Below, in pieces: positions 49,238-57,447 of a DNA stretch of 64,000 bases (its first letter is position 1; each line of letters opens with the position of its first letter). Under the pieces are notes generated by a model. The model saw only the letters and a program-made list of their open reading frames with translations, did no database searches and had not been told where the DNA came from. The stretch comes from a virus: the IMG/VR virus record IMGVR_UViG_3300012209_000008, positions 1 through 64,000 of that record; one strand, written 5' to 3'. The position numbers were made by a program, and so were the translations under genes.

Positions 49238-49686
49238 TACCCAACCTCAAGCACGTCCAGATCCGCATTGATGGTTTGCGTTTGACCCGGCGCGACAGGG
49301 AGTTTGAGACTCACAATTCCTGCCCCGACCACCATACGCCGCTCCTCCGGAACTGGCAAGTACAGCCAGGGGTTTTGCCAGTTGAAGCTGTCGGGATAGA
49401 GAATGGCCCCGGCGGTTCCAAGCACCGTACACAACCCTCGTGCTGTGAACCCCGCCGCCGCGTCATCCGGATCCGCGGGGTTGATGTTGGGGGTCGTCAC
49501 GTTGGTGCCCGCGGTAGACTGCCGCAGAAGCTGGATGGCTTGCTGGAGACTGGTCGTATTCGCTTGTTGGGAGAGCGCGGCCCGGGTAACGATGAGGGCA
49601 CGGTTGGTGTGGGCCGTCAGCTCCAGGATGCTAGTGATAGCCGCCGTGAGCGCCGCGCCGACGAGATTGACAGAGTAGGCCCGCAT
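49237..49686 (-). CDS. Putative virion structural protein
   Basis: 149 residues with a helical start (VGAALTAAITSILELTAHTNRALIVTRAAL) and a beta C-terminus (RRMVVGAGIVSLKLPVAPGQTQTI). Layout suggests a small structural or connector protein. Confidence 0.66.
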   Translation of the reverse strand: MRAYSVNLVGAALTAAITSILELTAHTNRALIVTRAALSQQANTTSLQQAIQLLRQSTAGTNVTTPNINPADPDDAAAGFTARGLCTVLGTAGAILYPDSFNWQNPWLYLPVPEERRMVVGAGIVSLKLPVAPGQTQTINADLDVLEVG

Positions 49687-49692
49687 GAGTGG

Positions 49693-49935
49693 TTAGCTCC
49701 TCACCGGAGGACCGCTGTAGCCACAGTCCCCCGCCGTACAGGTGAAGGTGCCATCCGCCGCGCCCAAGCCCCGCGGCGCGCCGCTGGCGAAGGTCGCCAG
49801 ATACGGCGAGCCACAGCGTGGACAGGTGACGCGGGTTTGATTCGGCCCCAGGGGCAAGACCCCGGAGAGCTTCTGCGCCAGATCGACGTCTGGCGTAAAG
49901 GTCACCGCTGCTGTGGTGGCCATCGGTTTTACCAT
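49693..49935 (-). CDS. Zinc-ribbon protein
   Basis: 80 residues from ATG 49935 (overlap with the upstream stop; ATG 49923 is an alternative). VTCPRCGSPYLATF and FTCTAGDCGYSG form a CxxC...C-x4-C ribbon. Confidence 0.68.
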   Translation of the reverse strand: MVKPMATTAAVTFTPDVDLAQKLSGVLPLGPNQTRVTCPRCGSPYLATFASGAPRGLGAADGTFTCTAGDCGYSGPPVRS

Positions 49936-50234
49936 CCTGGTCCCCGCAGTTCCACCGCCGGACTCCGGCCTGCGGGAATCAAAGCCGGAATCACCTTGCG
50001 TGCAATGCCATGCGTCTCCACGTAGAGACGCCGCCGAATGGGCTTCCCCGTCCCCTCGCACCCGGGGCACTCCAGGTACTCATCCCCGCCCAACCACAAC
50101 AAGCCGCGGCCCGCGCAGGCCACACAGTGGGCCACGCGCCCCGTCCCGCGGCAATCCCGACAGGCCGCCCAGCTCCGACCATTCCAGATCCGGCCCCGGG
50201 CTCGGCAAATCAGACAGCCCACGGCCTGACTCAT
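49929..50234 (-). CDS. DnaJ-like four-motif zinc protein
   Basis: 101 residues with four CxxCxGxG-type motifs: CLICRARG, CRDCRGTG, CVACAGRG and CPGCEGTG. This is the complete set for the two zinc sites of a DnaJ central domain, without J domain or substrate-binding domain. Adjacent to the portal gene. May act in protein folding or assembly. Confidence 0.8.
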   Translation of the reverse strand: MSQAVGCLICRARGRIWNGRSWAACRDCRGTGRVAHCVACAGRGLLWLGGDEYLECPGCEGTGKPIRRRLYVETHGIARKVIPALIPAGRSPAVELRGPGW

Positions 50235-52255
50235 GGCTTGGCCCCGGCCGGTTCGCCATCGCTCACTTCACTCTGCATGTCTCCGGAGGGCAGGCGCCGC
50301 GTGGTGATGATGCGCTTGCCGCTCGGGAGGTGTACGTGAATCTCCGGGGAGCCGCTGGGCCCACCTTTCCCTGGCGCGGGGGTCGGGGGCTTCCCGCCAC
50401 CCGGCGGGGCCTGTCCATTCCCGGGTTGGCCAGGCTTGGCGCCTTCCGCCTCGGTGCCGCCGCCCGTCAACTGTGATCCCGGCGTGAAGCTGGCCCCGCG
50501 AATCTCCGACAGCATCTGGGCTCGCGCCAGCTGGCGAATCTCGGTGGTGATGAGATCCCCGCGCTTGGCGGTGACGGGCTTTCCGGTCTCATCCGTTGCC
50601 CCGGTGGCCACCTCCTCGTCCCAGTCAAACATCCCCAAACTCTGGATCCAGCGGATGGCCAACTCGGCCCGTGCCTCCGCGCCCAAGGGCAACTGTTCCC
50701 CGGTGGTGAGGGCACGGTCGATGAGATGCGCATCCACCGCCGCCCCCACGTCCTTCTCATCCACGTCATAGCCCTGGTATTGGATGGCGTCGATGGCGGC
50801 CTGGATCAGCGCCTTGCGGCCCACCGGGATCCGGTTCTCAAAGAAGCGCTTCATCATGTTGTCGATGACCGCGTCCGGATCCGTCGGCGCGAAGTTGTCC
50901 GTCCGCTCCACGCTGGCCGTGAACCACTTGGTGCGGTCCGCGGCGAACTCAATCTGCTCCACGCGCCACAGGGCTTCGTTCTCCGCGTCGTCCAGCGCTC
51001 CCTTCACCAGTTGCAGAATGGCCCCGGAGCCCGCCGCAATCTCTTGCCTCACCTCGGTGGCCGTGCGCTGTTTGGCGCTGTCCGTGTACTCGCGGAAAGC
51101 CGTTTTGTAGAACTCCTCAACCCGGCGCTCATGCACTTGGAGCGCCACGCTCACCGGCCCCGACTCCGGCGCGATGAAGCTGTGGCCCTTGCCCTGGGGC
51201 GGATTGGCCAGCACCATCCCGCCCTTCTCCAGGATGTCGGTCTTGATCTGCTCCATGTAGCTCAGATCGGCGAAGATGTTGAGCTTGATGGAGAGCTGGG
51301 CTGCACGCAGCAGATGATCCATCTCGGACTGCTTGTTGAAGATGGCATTGGCCTTCTTGGCCAGCATCCACCCCACGTTCCGCCGCAGCGGCAAGTTGAT
51401 CATGAAGAGGGGGAGCGCGGGGTTCCCCAGCCGGTCCTCAAAGCTGTAGGTGTCCTCGTCCAGCTTGATGGGGGTCTGGTTTTTGTCCAGGGTCCAGCGC
51501 GTCCAGCCGTCCAGCCGGTAGTGCACGAAGGTGTACTGGAACGGCGTCACCCGCTGCTCGTCCAGGGCGGTCCGCTGATCCTTCATCTCGGCCACCACGG
51601 CCTCCACCAACCGTCCCTTCTCCATGCGCCAGTTGCGGACGGCTTGGACCGGGAGCGCCACTACCCGGCTCACAATGTCGCCGTTGAAGTTCTCCCCGCC
51701 GTCGCACAGGATCCAGGCCCGGTGCACCACCAGGAGGTCCGCCGTGCACTGCTTCCAGAGGCTGACCCATCCGAGGTTCTGCCCGGAGCCGTCCACATCG
51801 TTCTTGAGCCGTCCGGCGATGCTTTGGGCATCATCCGCATCCCCCAGCGCGCCCCAGTCGCGGTTGGTATCCGACTCGGCCGAGAAGAGCATCCCGGCCA
51901 GGGAGTCCACCACCGTGGCGAAGTGCGGCGTGTAGTCCGCCAGCCCGGTCCGCTCCCGGTAGCCTTCAATGGACTCGGCCTGTTGCTTCCGGGGGAGGTA
52001 CTTGATCACGCGGTCCGGCTCCAGAACCTGGCCGGTGTAGTGCTCCATGGCCATGGTCCACTTGTCCACGTTGGCATCGTACTCCGGGTGGGTCCGGAGC
52101 AGCCAGACATCCTTGAGCCCCGTGATCACCGGCGGCGCCGAGGGGCCCGAGCCGACCAACGTGGCCTGGGCGGAACCGGAGGGCGTCGGGATGACGGGCA
52201 GGCTGATGCTCTGCGGGGTGAAGCCTGGAATGGACAGGATGTCGGGCGCGCTCAT
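50231..52255 (-). CDS. Portal protein
   Basis: 674 residues from ATG 52255 (ATGA overlap). HPEYDANVDKWTMAMEHYTG, a middle with LFMINLPLRRNVGWMLAKKANAIFNKQSEMDHLLRAAQ and a Pro/Gly-rich C-terminus agree with the DUF4055-type portal family. Position between terminase and minor head genes supports it. Forms the 12-subunit gate at one vertex for DNA packaging and release. Confidence 0.82.
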   Translation of the reverse strand: MSAPDILSIPGFTPQSISLPVIPTPSGSAQATLVGSGPSAPPVITGLKDVWLLRTHPEYDANVDKWTMAMEHYTGQVLEPDRVIKYLPRKQQAESIEGYRERTGLADYTPHFATVVDSLAGMLFSAESDTNRDWGALGDADDAQSIAGRLKNDVDGSGQNLGWVSLWKQCTADLLVVHRAWILCDGGENFNGDIVSRVVALPVQAVRNWRMEKGRLVEAVVAEMKDQRTALDEQRVTPFQYTFVHYRLDGWTRWTLDKNQTPIKLDEDTYSFEDRLGNPALPLFMINLPLRRNVGWMLAKKANAIFNKQSEMDHLLRAAQLSIKLNIFADLSYMEQIKTDILEKGGMVLANPPQGKGHSFIAPESGPVSVALQVHERRVEEFYKTAFREYTDSAKQRTATEVRQEIAAGSGAILQLVKGALDDAENEALWRVEQIEFAADRTKWFTASVERTDNFAPTDPDAVIDNMMKRFFENRIPVGRKALIQAAIDAIQYQGYDVDEKDVGAAVDAHLIDRALTTGEQLPLGAEARAELAIRWIQSLGMFDWDEEVATGATDETGKPVTAKRGDLITTEIRQLARAQMLSEIRGASFTPGSQLTGGGTEAEGAKPGQPGNGQAPPGGGKPPTPAPGKGGPSGSPEIHVHLPSGKRIITTRRLPSGDMQSEVSDGEPAGAKP

Positions 52256-52410
52256 TCTTTGACGGTGACCTCCCCGCCTTTGGAGACCCGGACATTCACC
52301 AGCCGATCCATCCACAACGCGACCGCCGCGAGGGCCTTGGCAAACTCATGAGGCCCGTCGCGGGGCTCAAAGGTGATGACCACCTTCCCATCCCCATACT
52401 GCACCTGCAT
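52252..52410 (-). CDS. 52-residue hypothetical protein
   Basis: From ATG 52410, MQVQYGDGKVVITFEPRDGP, strand pair plus helix (EFAKALAAVALWMDRLVNV), stop overlapping the portal start. Unknown. Confidence 0.68.
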   Translation of the reverse strand: MQVQYGDGKVVITFEPRDGPHEFAKALAAVALWMDRLVNVRVSKGGEVTVKE

Positions 52411-52423
52411 GGGATCCCGTCGC

Positions 52424-52645
52424 CTAGTAGCTGCTGTGCGTCGGCGACCCGCTCGGCTTGGACGCATCGGGCTCCTTCGCGGCCGCATGGTCTTGGGGCG
52501 AAGCCTCCGGCGCTTGGGTGTCAGCAGCGGGCCGGTCCTCGGGCCGCTGAAAGAAGTCCGGATGCTGCTCCACGCTATCCGTCCCTGGCTTGCCGTGGAG
52601 CTTGGCGAAGGCCGGATGCCCAACACAGGCTGCTTTGTCCGCCAT
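52424..52645 (-). CDS. Disordered hypothetical protein
   Basis: 73 residues after a clear GGAGGATCCG site; hydrophilic, Pro/Ala/Ser/Asp-rich. Unknown. Confidence 0.65.
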   Translation of the reverse strand: MADKAACVGHPAFAKLHGKPGTDSVEQHPDFFQRPEDRPAADTQAPEASPQDHAAAKEPDASKPSGSPTHSSY

Positions 52646-52656
52646 CGGATCCTCCT

Positions 52657-52932
52657 TTACTTGGTCCAGCGTCCCTTCTCATCGCGCGGCTCCCCGGCCG
52701 CGCCCGGACCCGGGGCCTTCTCGTGCGCGATGCCAGATCCCTTGAGCTTGTCCAGGTGCTCCGGTCCGGCCGCCTTGGGCTTCCGGCTGATCCCTTTGAC
52801 TTGCTGCCCGCCGGGCAAGGAGCCCCATGGCTCGTTGCCCCACTGGTTACTGTAGCCGCCTTTGGCCATGGGTAGCTCCTGTTGGTAGTCGCCGCGCGGC
52901 CGCGCGCCGGGCTTGGGTGGGATCTGCTTCAC
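52657..52932 (-). CDS. Hydrophilic hypothetical protein
   Basis: 91 residues from GTG 52932 (overlapping the RyR gene stop). A second start, ATG 52869 after CAGGAGCTACCC, would give MAKGGYSNQWGNEPW. Basic, Gly/Pro-rich, ending DEKGRWTK. Unknown. Confidence 0.62.
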   Translation of the reverse strand: MKQIPPKPGARPRGDYQQELPMAKGGYSNQWGNEPWGSLPGGQQVKGISRKPKAAGPEHLDKLKGSGIAHEKAPGPGAAGEPRDEKGRWTK

Positions 52933-53312
52933 AGTGGCGGCTCCCGCACGTCGTAGATCCACTGCCGCGCAATCTCACAGAGGGCCACAAACACCGCGTC
53001 CTTGTCCCGCTCTAACTGACCCAGCTTCGCGTAGGGCACCATGTCCGGATGGGTCTTGGCCGCGGGGTCGTACCGCTCCCCATAGTTCCACCCCATGCCG
53101 AAGTAGGCCTGCATCCAGCTCCCGTGCAACTCCTCTGGGGACCGGGAGCGCTGGTCGCCCATCTGTCGCTCGATGACGGCGCGGAACTGTACCTTGAAGG
53201 GCTCCTCGCGCTCCACCCAGGACGGCGGGACAATGGGCACCGCCGCCGCTTGGGCCGCCAGCCGGGCTGTCTCGTAGACGAAGACTGCGCGCCGCTCCAA
53301 GAGGTTCACCAT
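52929..53312 (-). CDS. RyR-domain protein
   Basis: 127 residues. YETARLAAQAAAVPIVPPSW, EELHGSWMQAYFGMGWNYG and KTHPDMVPYAKLGQLERDKDAVFV are the core motifs of the RyR domain (PF02026), first named from ryanodine receptors and present in many phages and bacteria. May sense a nucleotide-derived ligand or bind protein; role in phages unknown. Confidence 0.85.
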   Translation of the reverse strand: MVNLLERRAVFVYETARLAAQAAAVPIVPPSWVEREEPFKVQFRAVIERQMGDQRSRSPEELHGSWMQAYFGMGWNYGERYDPAAKTHPDMVPYAKLGQLERDKDAVFVALCEIARQWIYDVREPPL

Positions 53313-53746
53313 CAGCTGGTCCGGTTCACGCCGCGGCTATCGCAGCTACCAGCGCTGGAATCCCCGCTCCGGAAGGGCGGGAGCCCGGTGGCGTCCGGGA
53401 CAAGTGTGCGCCCCAACGCGGGGGGCAGATGCTGCCGCAGGACCTGGAGCGCGGCCCACAACCGGCCATCCCGCTCCGCCACGGCCCGCGCCAGCGTGTC
53501 CTCCACCCAGTCCCCGTGGTTCCCGCTCGCGGTGGTCCGGTTGCGCCCCCGGGAATCGCAGCTGCCCGCCGCGCCATCCGCGGCCCGGAACGGCGCCAGC
53601 CCCGTCACCGTCGGCACCGTCTGGGCGGCCACTGCCGGGGGCGTGGCGCGGCTGATAGCTTGGAGCGCGGCCCAGAGCCGTCCATCGCGCTCCGTCAGCG
53701 CACGGTCCAGCGCGTCATCGAGCACCTGTTGGATGGTGGCCATCAA
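53312..53746 (-). CDS. Repeat protein (two units)
   Basis: 144 residues made of two copies of a unit of about 70: a helix (LDDALDRALTERDGRLWAALQ) and a Gly/Asp-rich strand region ending PFRAADGAAGSCDSRGRNR. The second copy ends PFRSGDSSAGSCDSRGVNR. Paralogous to the next gene. Likely a virion-associated protein. Confidence 0.7.
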   Translation of the reverse strand: MMATIQQVLDDALDRALTERDGRLWAALQAISRATPPAVAAQTVPTVTGLAPFRAADGAAGSCDSRGRNRTTASGNHGDWVEDTLARAVAERDGRLWAALQVLRQHLPPALGRTLVPDATGLPPFRSGDSSAGSCDSRGVNRTS

Positions 53747-53752
53747 GGCCTC

Positions 53753-54214
53753 CTAGATCCAGGTGAGCCGGTTGAGTCCCCGCGCATCGGCGGCTCCGGC
53801 AGGGCTATCGCTCCCCCGGAAGGGCGCTTCGCTTGTGACGACCGCTGGCAGCGGCAGCTTGGCGCTGAGGACGTTACTCCCCAGCCACTGGATCACCTCA
53901 CTCAGCCCGCACCAGGTGTAGGCGTCCCGTTCTATCTCGGCGCGGTTGAGACAGTCATTCACCACATCCGTCACTAGCGCTCCGGCACTCCAGCTCAGCC
54001 GGTTCACGCCCCGCGCATCCGCCGCGCCCGCGGACGGATCCGCGGCCCGGAACGGGGCATCCAGTCCCACGGCCGCCGCGGGATCCAGCACCGTGGCATC
54101 GCTGGCGGCAGGAATGCTCGGCAAGAGCATCTGCAGCCCCATCCAGACGTAGGCATCCCGTTCGACAAGGGCGCGAGCCACCAGATCATTCACCACATCA
54201 CTGATTGACGCCAT
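53753..54214 (-). CDS. Repeat protein (two units), paralogue
   Basis: 153 residues from ATG 54214 (CGGAGGGTGGCT upstream). Two copies of the same unit as the neighbouring gene: NDLVARALVERDAYVWMGLQ ... PFRAADPSAGAADARGVNR and NDCLNRAEIERDAYTWCGL ... PFRGSDSPAGAADARGLNR. Confidence 0.7.
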   Translation of the reverse strand: MASISDVVNDLVARALVERDAYVWMGLQMLLPSIPAASDATVLDPAAAVGLDAPFRAADPSAGAADARGVNRLSWSAGALVTDVVNDCLNRAEIERDAYTWCGLSEVIQWLGSNVLSAKLPLPAVVTSEAPFRGSDSPAGAADARGLNRLTWI

Positions 54215-54625
54215 AGCCACCCTCCGGGTGGTGGTGGGCGCTGCAGCTCCCGGCACGGGGCTCGAACCCGCCTCCGGCTGCGGCCTAGCAACCGCGGTCA
54301 CCGTGGACCGCCGGGAATGCACCGCCCAGCCAGCGAGCTCACCGACTGAGCGGCGGGGGAGCGGCCACCCGTGTACTTAGGGCGTCTCTCTCCCCTACAG
54401 CTTGCGGCTGAGCAACACCGAGACCCCGTTACCCAAAGTCCCGTGGCCCTTCACGGCCCGCCGCCGGGCACGTCTCCGCCGAGTCTGCCGGGTTGCTGCC
54501 TGGACCCGTGACCGCCTCACGACGGCCGTAGGATGCCCTGGCCAGGCTCTGCGGCGATCAGCTGGACGAGGGCCTTTCCCTAACAGGGTGCCCGTTCTCC
54601 TCGGGTGCCACCGGGGGCTGACCCG
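54215..54625. other. 410-base gap with tRNA-like sequence
   Basis: No protein gene. The first 150 bases hold tRNA-like elements on the minus strand; the rest (about 54,365-54,625) shows only GC-rich short hairpins and nothing I can name. Confidence 0.55.
54247..54316 (-). tRNA. Compact tRNA-like element
   Basis: Acceptor TCCCGGC/GCCGGGA (7 bp perfect), D-like arm GGTC-CACGGT-GACC with no spacer, anticodon-like arm GCGG-TTGCTAGG-CCGC, T-arm GCGGG-TTCGAGC-CCCGT, discriminator G, no CCA. About 70 bases. A second canonical D-arm (GCTCAGTCGGTGAGC, 54351-54337) lies upstream, so two 5' halves precede one 3' half. Likely rearranged tRNA DNA; anticodon uncertain (GCT or CTA register). Confidence 0.45.
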
Positions 54626-56023
54626 TCAGAAGTTAACCTGCAACGCCTCGATGAGCACCATCTCGTCCGCCACGAGCAGATCCCACAACAGCCAGACCAG
54701 CGCGTCCAACCGGTCCGGGGACGCCTCCCCGGGGAGCCAGGTGCAGAGCTGGTCCTCCAACTCCGGGAACACGCCCACGTGATGGATCCGGCCCTGCTCG
54801 TAGAGGGCCGCCACCGGTTCGGCCCGGGTCCGCTTGCCCTGCGTCGCGTGGACCCCTTTGTAGGGGACGTTCGGTGCGATCACGCGCAAGTTCCGCTCCA
54901 CCAGCAACCCGCCCTGATTGGTCTCGGCGATGATGCGGTCGCCCTGAAGCGCGTGCAGGATCCCCACCGCGTACCGGCCCCAGACCTCCGGACTCCAGCG
55001 CCCGCTCAGATCCGCAAAGATGTAGGCGTGGGGCGGGGACTGCGTATCGATGGCCCCGGCGATGATCCCCGTCTCATTGGACTCCTCGTCCGCGGTGACC
55101 GCCGGATCGATGGCCACCGCAATCCGCCGGAGTGCGGGCACCAACTTGAGGCGCCGGGAATAGGCGCCCGCGGGGGCCAGCTTGTCGACGGGGATGTCCT
55201 TGATGCGGGCTTGTTGGATCCGCTCCCGGGTCCACAGGGCCCCGGGCATCTCGTCTAGGACGGCGGCGTACAACTCTTGCTGTCCCAGCGCGGTGCCCTC
55301 ATAGGTCTGCCGCAACTCGGCAAACCAGCTGGCCGGGAGATTGTCGGCATTCTCGTAGGTGGAGCCGCCGGTCTCCCGCACATTGGGCCGCTTCCGCAAC
55401 TGGCGGATAATGGTGACGGGCTTAGGGGTCGTGGTGACGCAGACTTGGGGCTGGATTTGGGCCGACTCTAGCCGCATCGTCAGGACAAGGTTGTCCCAGG
55501 TCTCCTTCACATACATCCAGGCCGCCATCTCATCGGCCCACCCCGTATCGTGGGACGGGCCGCGGAGCTGATCCGGCTCGGCGCCGGAGTACGTGGTGGC
55601 GATGGCCCCGGTGTGGAACACTACGCGCCGGAGCCCCGGCTGGTACAGCGGCCGCTGCGAGGGCGGGAACACGCCCAGCAACCCGGGCACCCCGGGCTTG
55701 CCCTCGATCATCACGTCGCGCGCGTGGTCCGGCGTCTTGGCCACCAGCGCGATGGACCGGGCCCCCTTGTCCACGCGCTCCCGGACCCACTCCGCGCCGG
55801 TCCGGGTCTTGCCAAAGCCGCGGCCCGCCAGCAACAGCCAGACAAACCAGTCCCCGAGCGGGGCCAGCTGATTCGGCCGGGCCCAGAACTCCCGCCAGGC
55901 ATACGGGAGATAGCTCAACTCCTCCTCGGTCAGTGTCTCCACCCAGGCGCGGATCCCGCCCGGGCCCAAGCGCTTGACCAGTGCTTGGCGCGGGCTCATC
56001 CCCGGGGCGATGACTTGGGGCAC
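54626..56023 (-). CDS. terL: Terminase large subunit
   Basis: 465 residues. ATPase: Walker A AGRGFGKT (residues 66-73), Walker B-like TGWADE (160-165), motif III TTTPKP. Nuclease: AIDPAVTADEESNETG, RIIAETNQGG and SPDRLDALVW acidic clusters. Pumps phage DNA into the prohead and cuts it. Followed in transcription by the repeat proteins and portal. Confidence 0.93.
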   Translation of the reverse strand: MPQVIAPGMSPRQALVKRLGPGGIRAWVETLTEEELSYLPYAWREFWARPNQLAPLGDWFVWLLLAGRGFGKTRTGAEWVRERVDKGARSIALVAKTPDHARDVMIEGKPGVPGLLGVFPPSQRPLYQPGLRRVVFHTGAIATTYSGAEPDQLRGPSHDTGWADEMAAWMYVKETWDNLVLTMRLESAQIQPQVCVTTTPKPVTIIRQLRKRPNVRETGGSTYENADNLPASWFAELRQTYEGTALGQQELYAAVLDEMPGALWTRERIQQARIKDIPVDKLAPAGAYSRRLKLVPALRRIAVAIDPAVTADEESNETGIIAGAIDTQSPPHAYIFADLSGRWSPEVWGRYAVGILHALQGDRIIAETNQGGLLVERNLRVIAPNVPYKGVHATQGKRTRAEPVAALYEQGRIHHVGVFPELEDQLCTWLPGEASPDRLDALVWLLWDLLVADEMVLIEALQVNF

Positions 56024-56024
56024 G

Positions 56025-56351
56025 CTAGACCAGCCCCTGCCAACAGTAGATCATCGGCGCCTTCCCGCGGCACGCATGCTCGATGTACGCCTCCCGCCCC
56101 ACCCGCGCGTGTTGGGAGGCCCAGGTGTCAATCCGGGTGACGAGGAAGCTCTGATCATCGGTCGCCGCGTACTCATTGGCGATGGGCAGCCCCGGCTCTT
56201 CCGGAACCTCCGCCACCGCAATCGCGCGAACGGGACGCGGGAACCGGATCCGCGATGGGACGGGATAGCCCCATAACTCCACGTCGCCGTCCTTGGGGCC
56301 GCCGCGGAACTCCACCCACACCCAGGCCTCTGTCCCGTCTGTGACCGTCAC
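56025..56351 (-). CDS. Hypothetical protein
   Basis: 108 residues. VWVEFRGGPKDGDVELW is the short strand-turn motif seen in many uncharacterised phage proteins. C-terminus contains HACRGKAPMIYCWQGL. Next to terL; unknown. Confidence 0.68.
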   Translation of the reverse strand: MTVTDGTEAWVWVEFRGGPKDGDVELWGYPVPSRIRFPRPVRAIAVAEVPEEPGLPIANEYAATDDQSFLVTRIDTWASQHARVGREAYIEHACRGKAPMIYCWQGLV

Positions 56352-56710
56352 TCGTGGAGGTCTCCGTTAGTAATGTACCCGTGCCAGGCGCAGCCAGGCG
56401 GGGAGAAGAGGATGGAGGGCCGCAAGGTCAGGTCCGCCAAGCTCGTCCCGGTCATGGTCCAGCGCGCAATCTTGGGCCACCACTCCGGCGGCAGCGGTGG
56501 CGCGTTCTGCGGATTGGAGAAAAAGCAGATAGCGTAGTGCGCGCCGATGACGTAGCGCCGCCCAGCTTCCTCCCCGCGCTCCCGCCCCACCGAACACTTG
56601 GGACACTGGAACATAACGCCGTTGGCGCCGGCCAGCTGGGCGCCGAGCCGCGTAAGCGACGTGGCGCTGGTCGCGCAGACAAACTCCGCGTCCTGCTCCG
56701 TCAGGCGCAT
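56348..56710 (-). CDS. DUF6527-like protein
   Basis: 120 residues. GVMFQCPKCSVG, AHYAICFFSNPQNAPPLPP, WTMTGTSLADLTLRPSI and CAWHGYITNGDL match the DUF6527-type family, with a likely zinc site. Four-base overlap with the next gene. Confidence 0.74.
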   Translation of the reverse strand: MRLTEQDAEFVCATSATSLTRLGAQLAGANGVMFQCPKCSVGRERGEEAGRRYVIGAHYAICFFSNPQNAPPLPPEWWPKIARWTMTGTSLADLTLRPSILFSPPGCAWHGYITNGDLHE

Positions 56711-56716
56711 GGTGGC

Positions 56717-57076
56717 TCACGCGTGCCGTCCATGGTGGAGCACCCACCGCGCCCCCTCAATCACCGCTTCCGTCACCAGGTAGCCATACAAGCGCTGGCG
56801 GTAGTCGCTCCAGGCAAATCCGTTGTAGTCGAACAATCGCTCGTAGGCGTAGCTGGTCAGCTGCACTCCGGCGAAGCGGAGGACGGGATGGCGCCAGCCC
56901 TTGGCGATCCAGGGCCCGCGGCTCAGGAGGTTGAGCCCGGCCCCGGCGCTGTACTCCGCCAGGCGGTCATGCCGGAGGAAGATCCCGATGCCCTGCCCCC
57001 GGCAGATCTCCGGAACCGTGGCCAGCGCCGCGAGTACGGCCCCGGCTGCCAGGAGCGGCCAGAGGAGGCGCTTCAT
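56717..57076 (-). CDS. Exported hypothetical protein
   Basis: 119 residues from ATG 57076 (overlap with the previous stop). Hydrophobic N-terminal segment (MKRLLWPLLAAGAVLAAL) is a signal peptide or anchor. Mature part is aromatic-rich (FLRHDRLAEYSAGAGLNLLS). Unknown. Confidence 0.68.
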   Translation of the reverse strand: MKRLLWPLLAAGAVLAALATVPEICRGQGIGIFLRHDRLAEYSAGAGLNLLSRGPWIAKGWRHPVLRFAGVQLTSYAYERLFDYNGFAWSDYRQRLYGYLVTEAVIEGARWVLHHGRHA

Positions 57077-57447
57077 CCGGCCTGCCGCGCCTGGTAGGCC
57101 CGGACCGCCCGCTTGGCCATGGCCATACACGGGGCACAGGGCGGCCCGTCCCGCGGCGCCACGGTGCAGATGGCCCGCGCCGCGGCCACGGTGGCGGGAT
57201 CCTCCGCGGACCAGTCAAAGGACGCTGCTGCTGGAGGGCCATGGATCCAGCGCTCCTCAACGGAGCGGGCAATGTCACCCAGAATGATTGCCGCCACGCC
57301 CACGAAGAAGCCCTGCGTCCAATGACTTTCAATGAATTGGCTGGCACCCCAGTTCAGGCCCGCGAGGATCCCCAGCGCGAGGCTCCAGGTGAGGAGCATG
57401 CGCGGGAGGACGTGCCAAACAACACGCGTAATCTCGCGGCCCGTCAT
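57073..57447 (-). CDS. Two-span membrane protein
   Basis: 124 residues, ATG overlapping the Ig-like gene stop. Spans at about 14-32 and 44-60; C-terminal segment with CTVAPRDGPPCAPC. Possibly an envelope or lysis accessory. Confidence 0.66.
   Translation of the reverse strand: MTGREITRVVWHVLPRMLLTWSLALGILAGLNWGASQFIESHWTQGFFVGVAAIILGDIARSVEERWIHGPPAAASFDWSAEDPATVAAARAICTVAPRDGPPCAPCMAMAKRAVRAYQARQAG

Noticed and set aside
48177-49268. 363-residue alternative frame on the minus strand
   Set aside because: It is Gly/Ala/Arg-rich shadow sequence; the 345-residue frame has repeats, a start overlapping the previous stop, and better composition.
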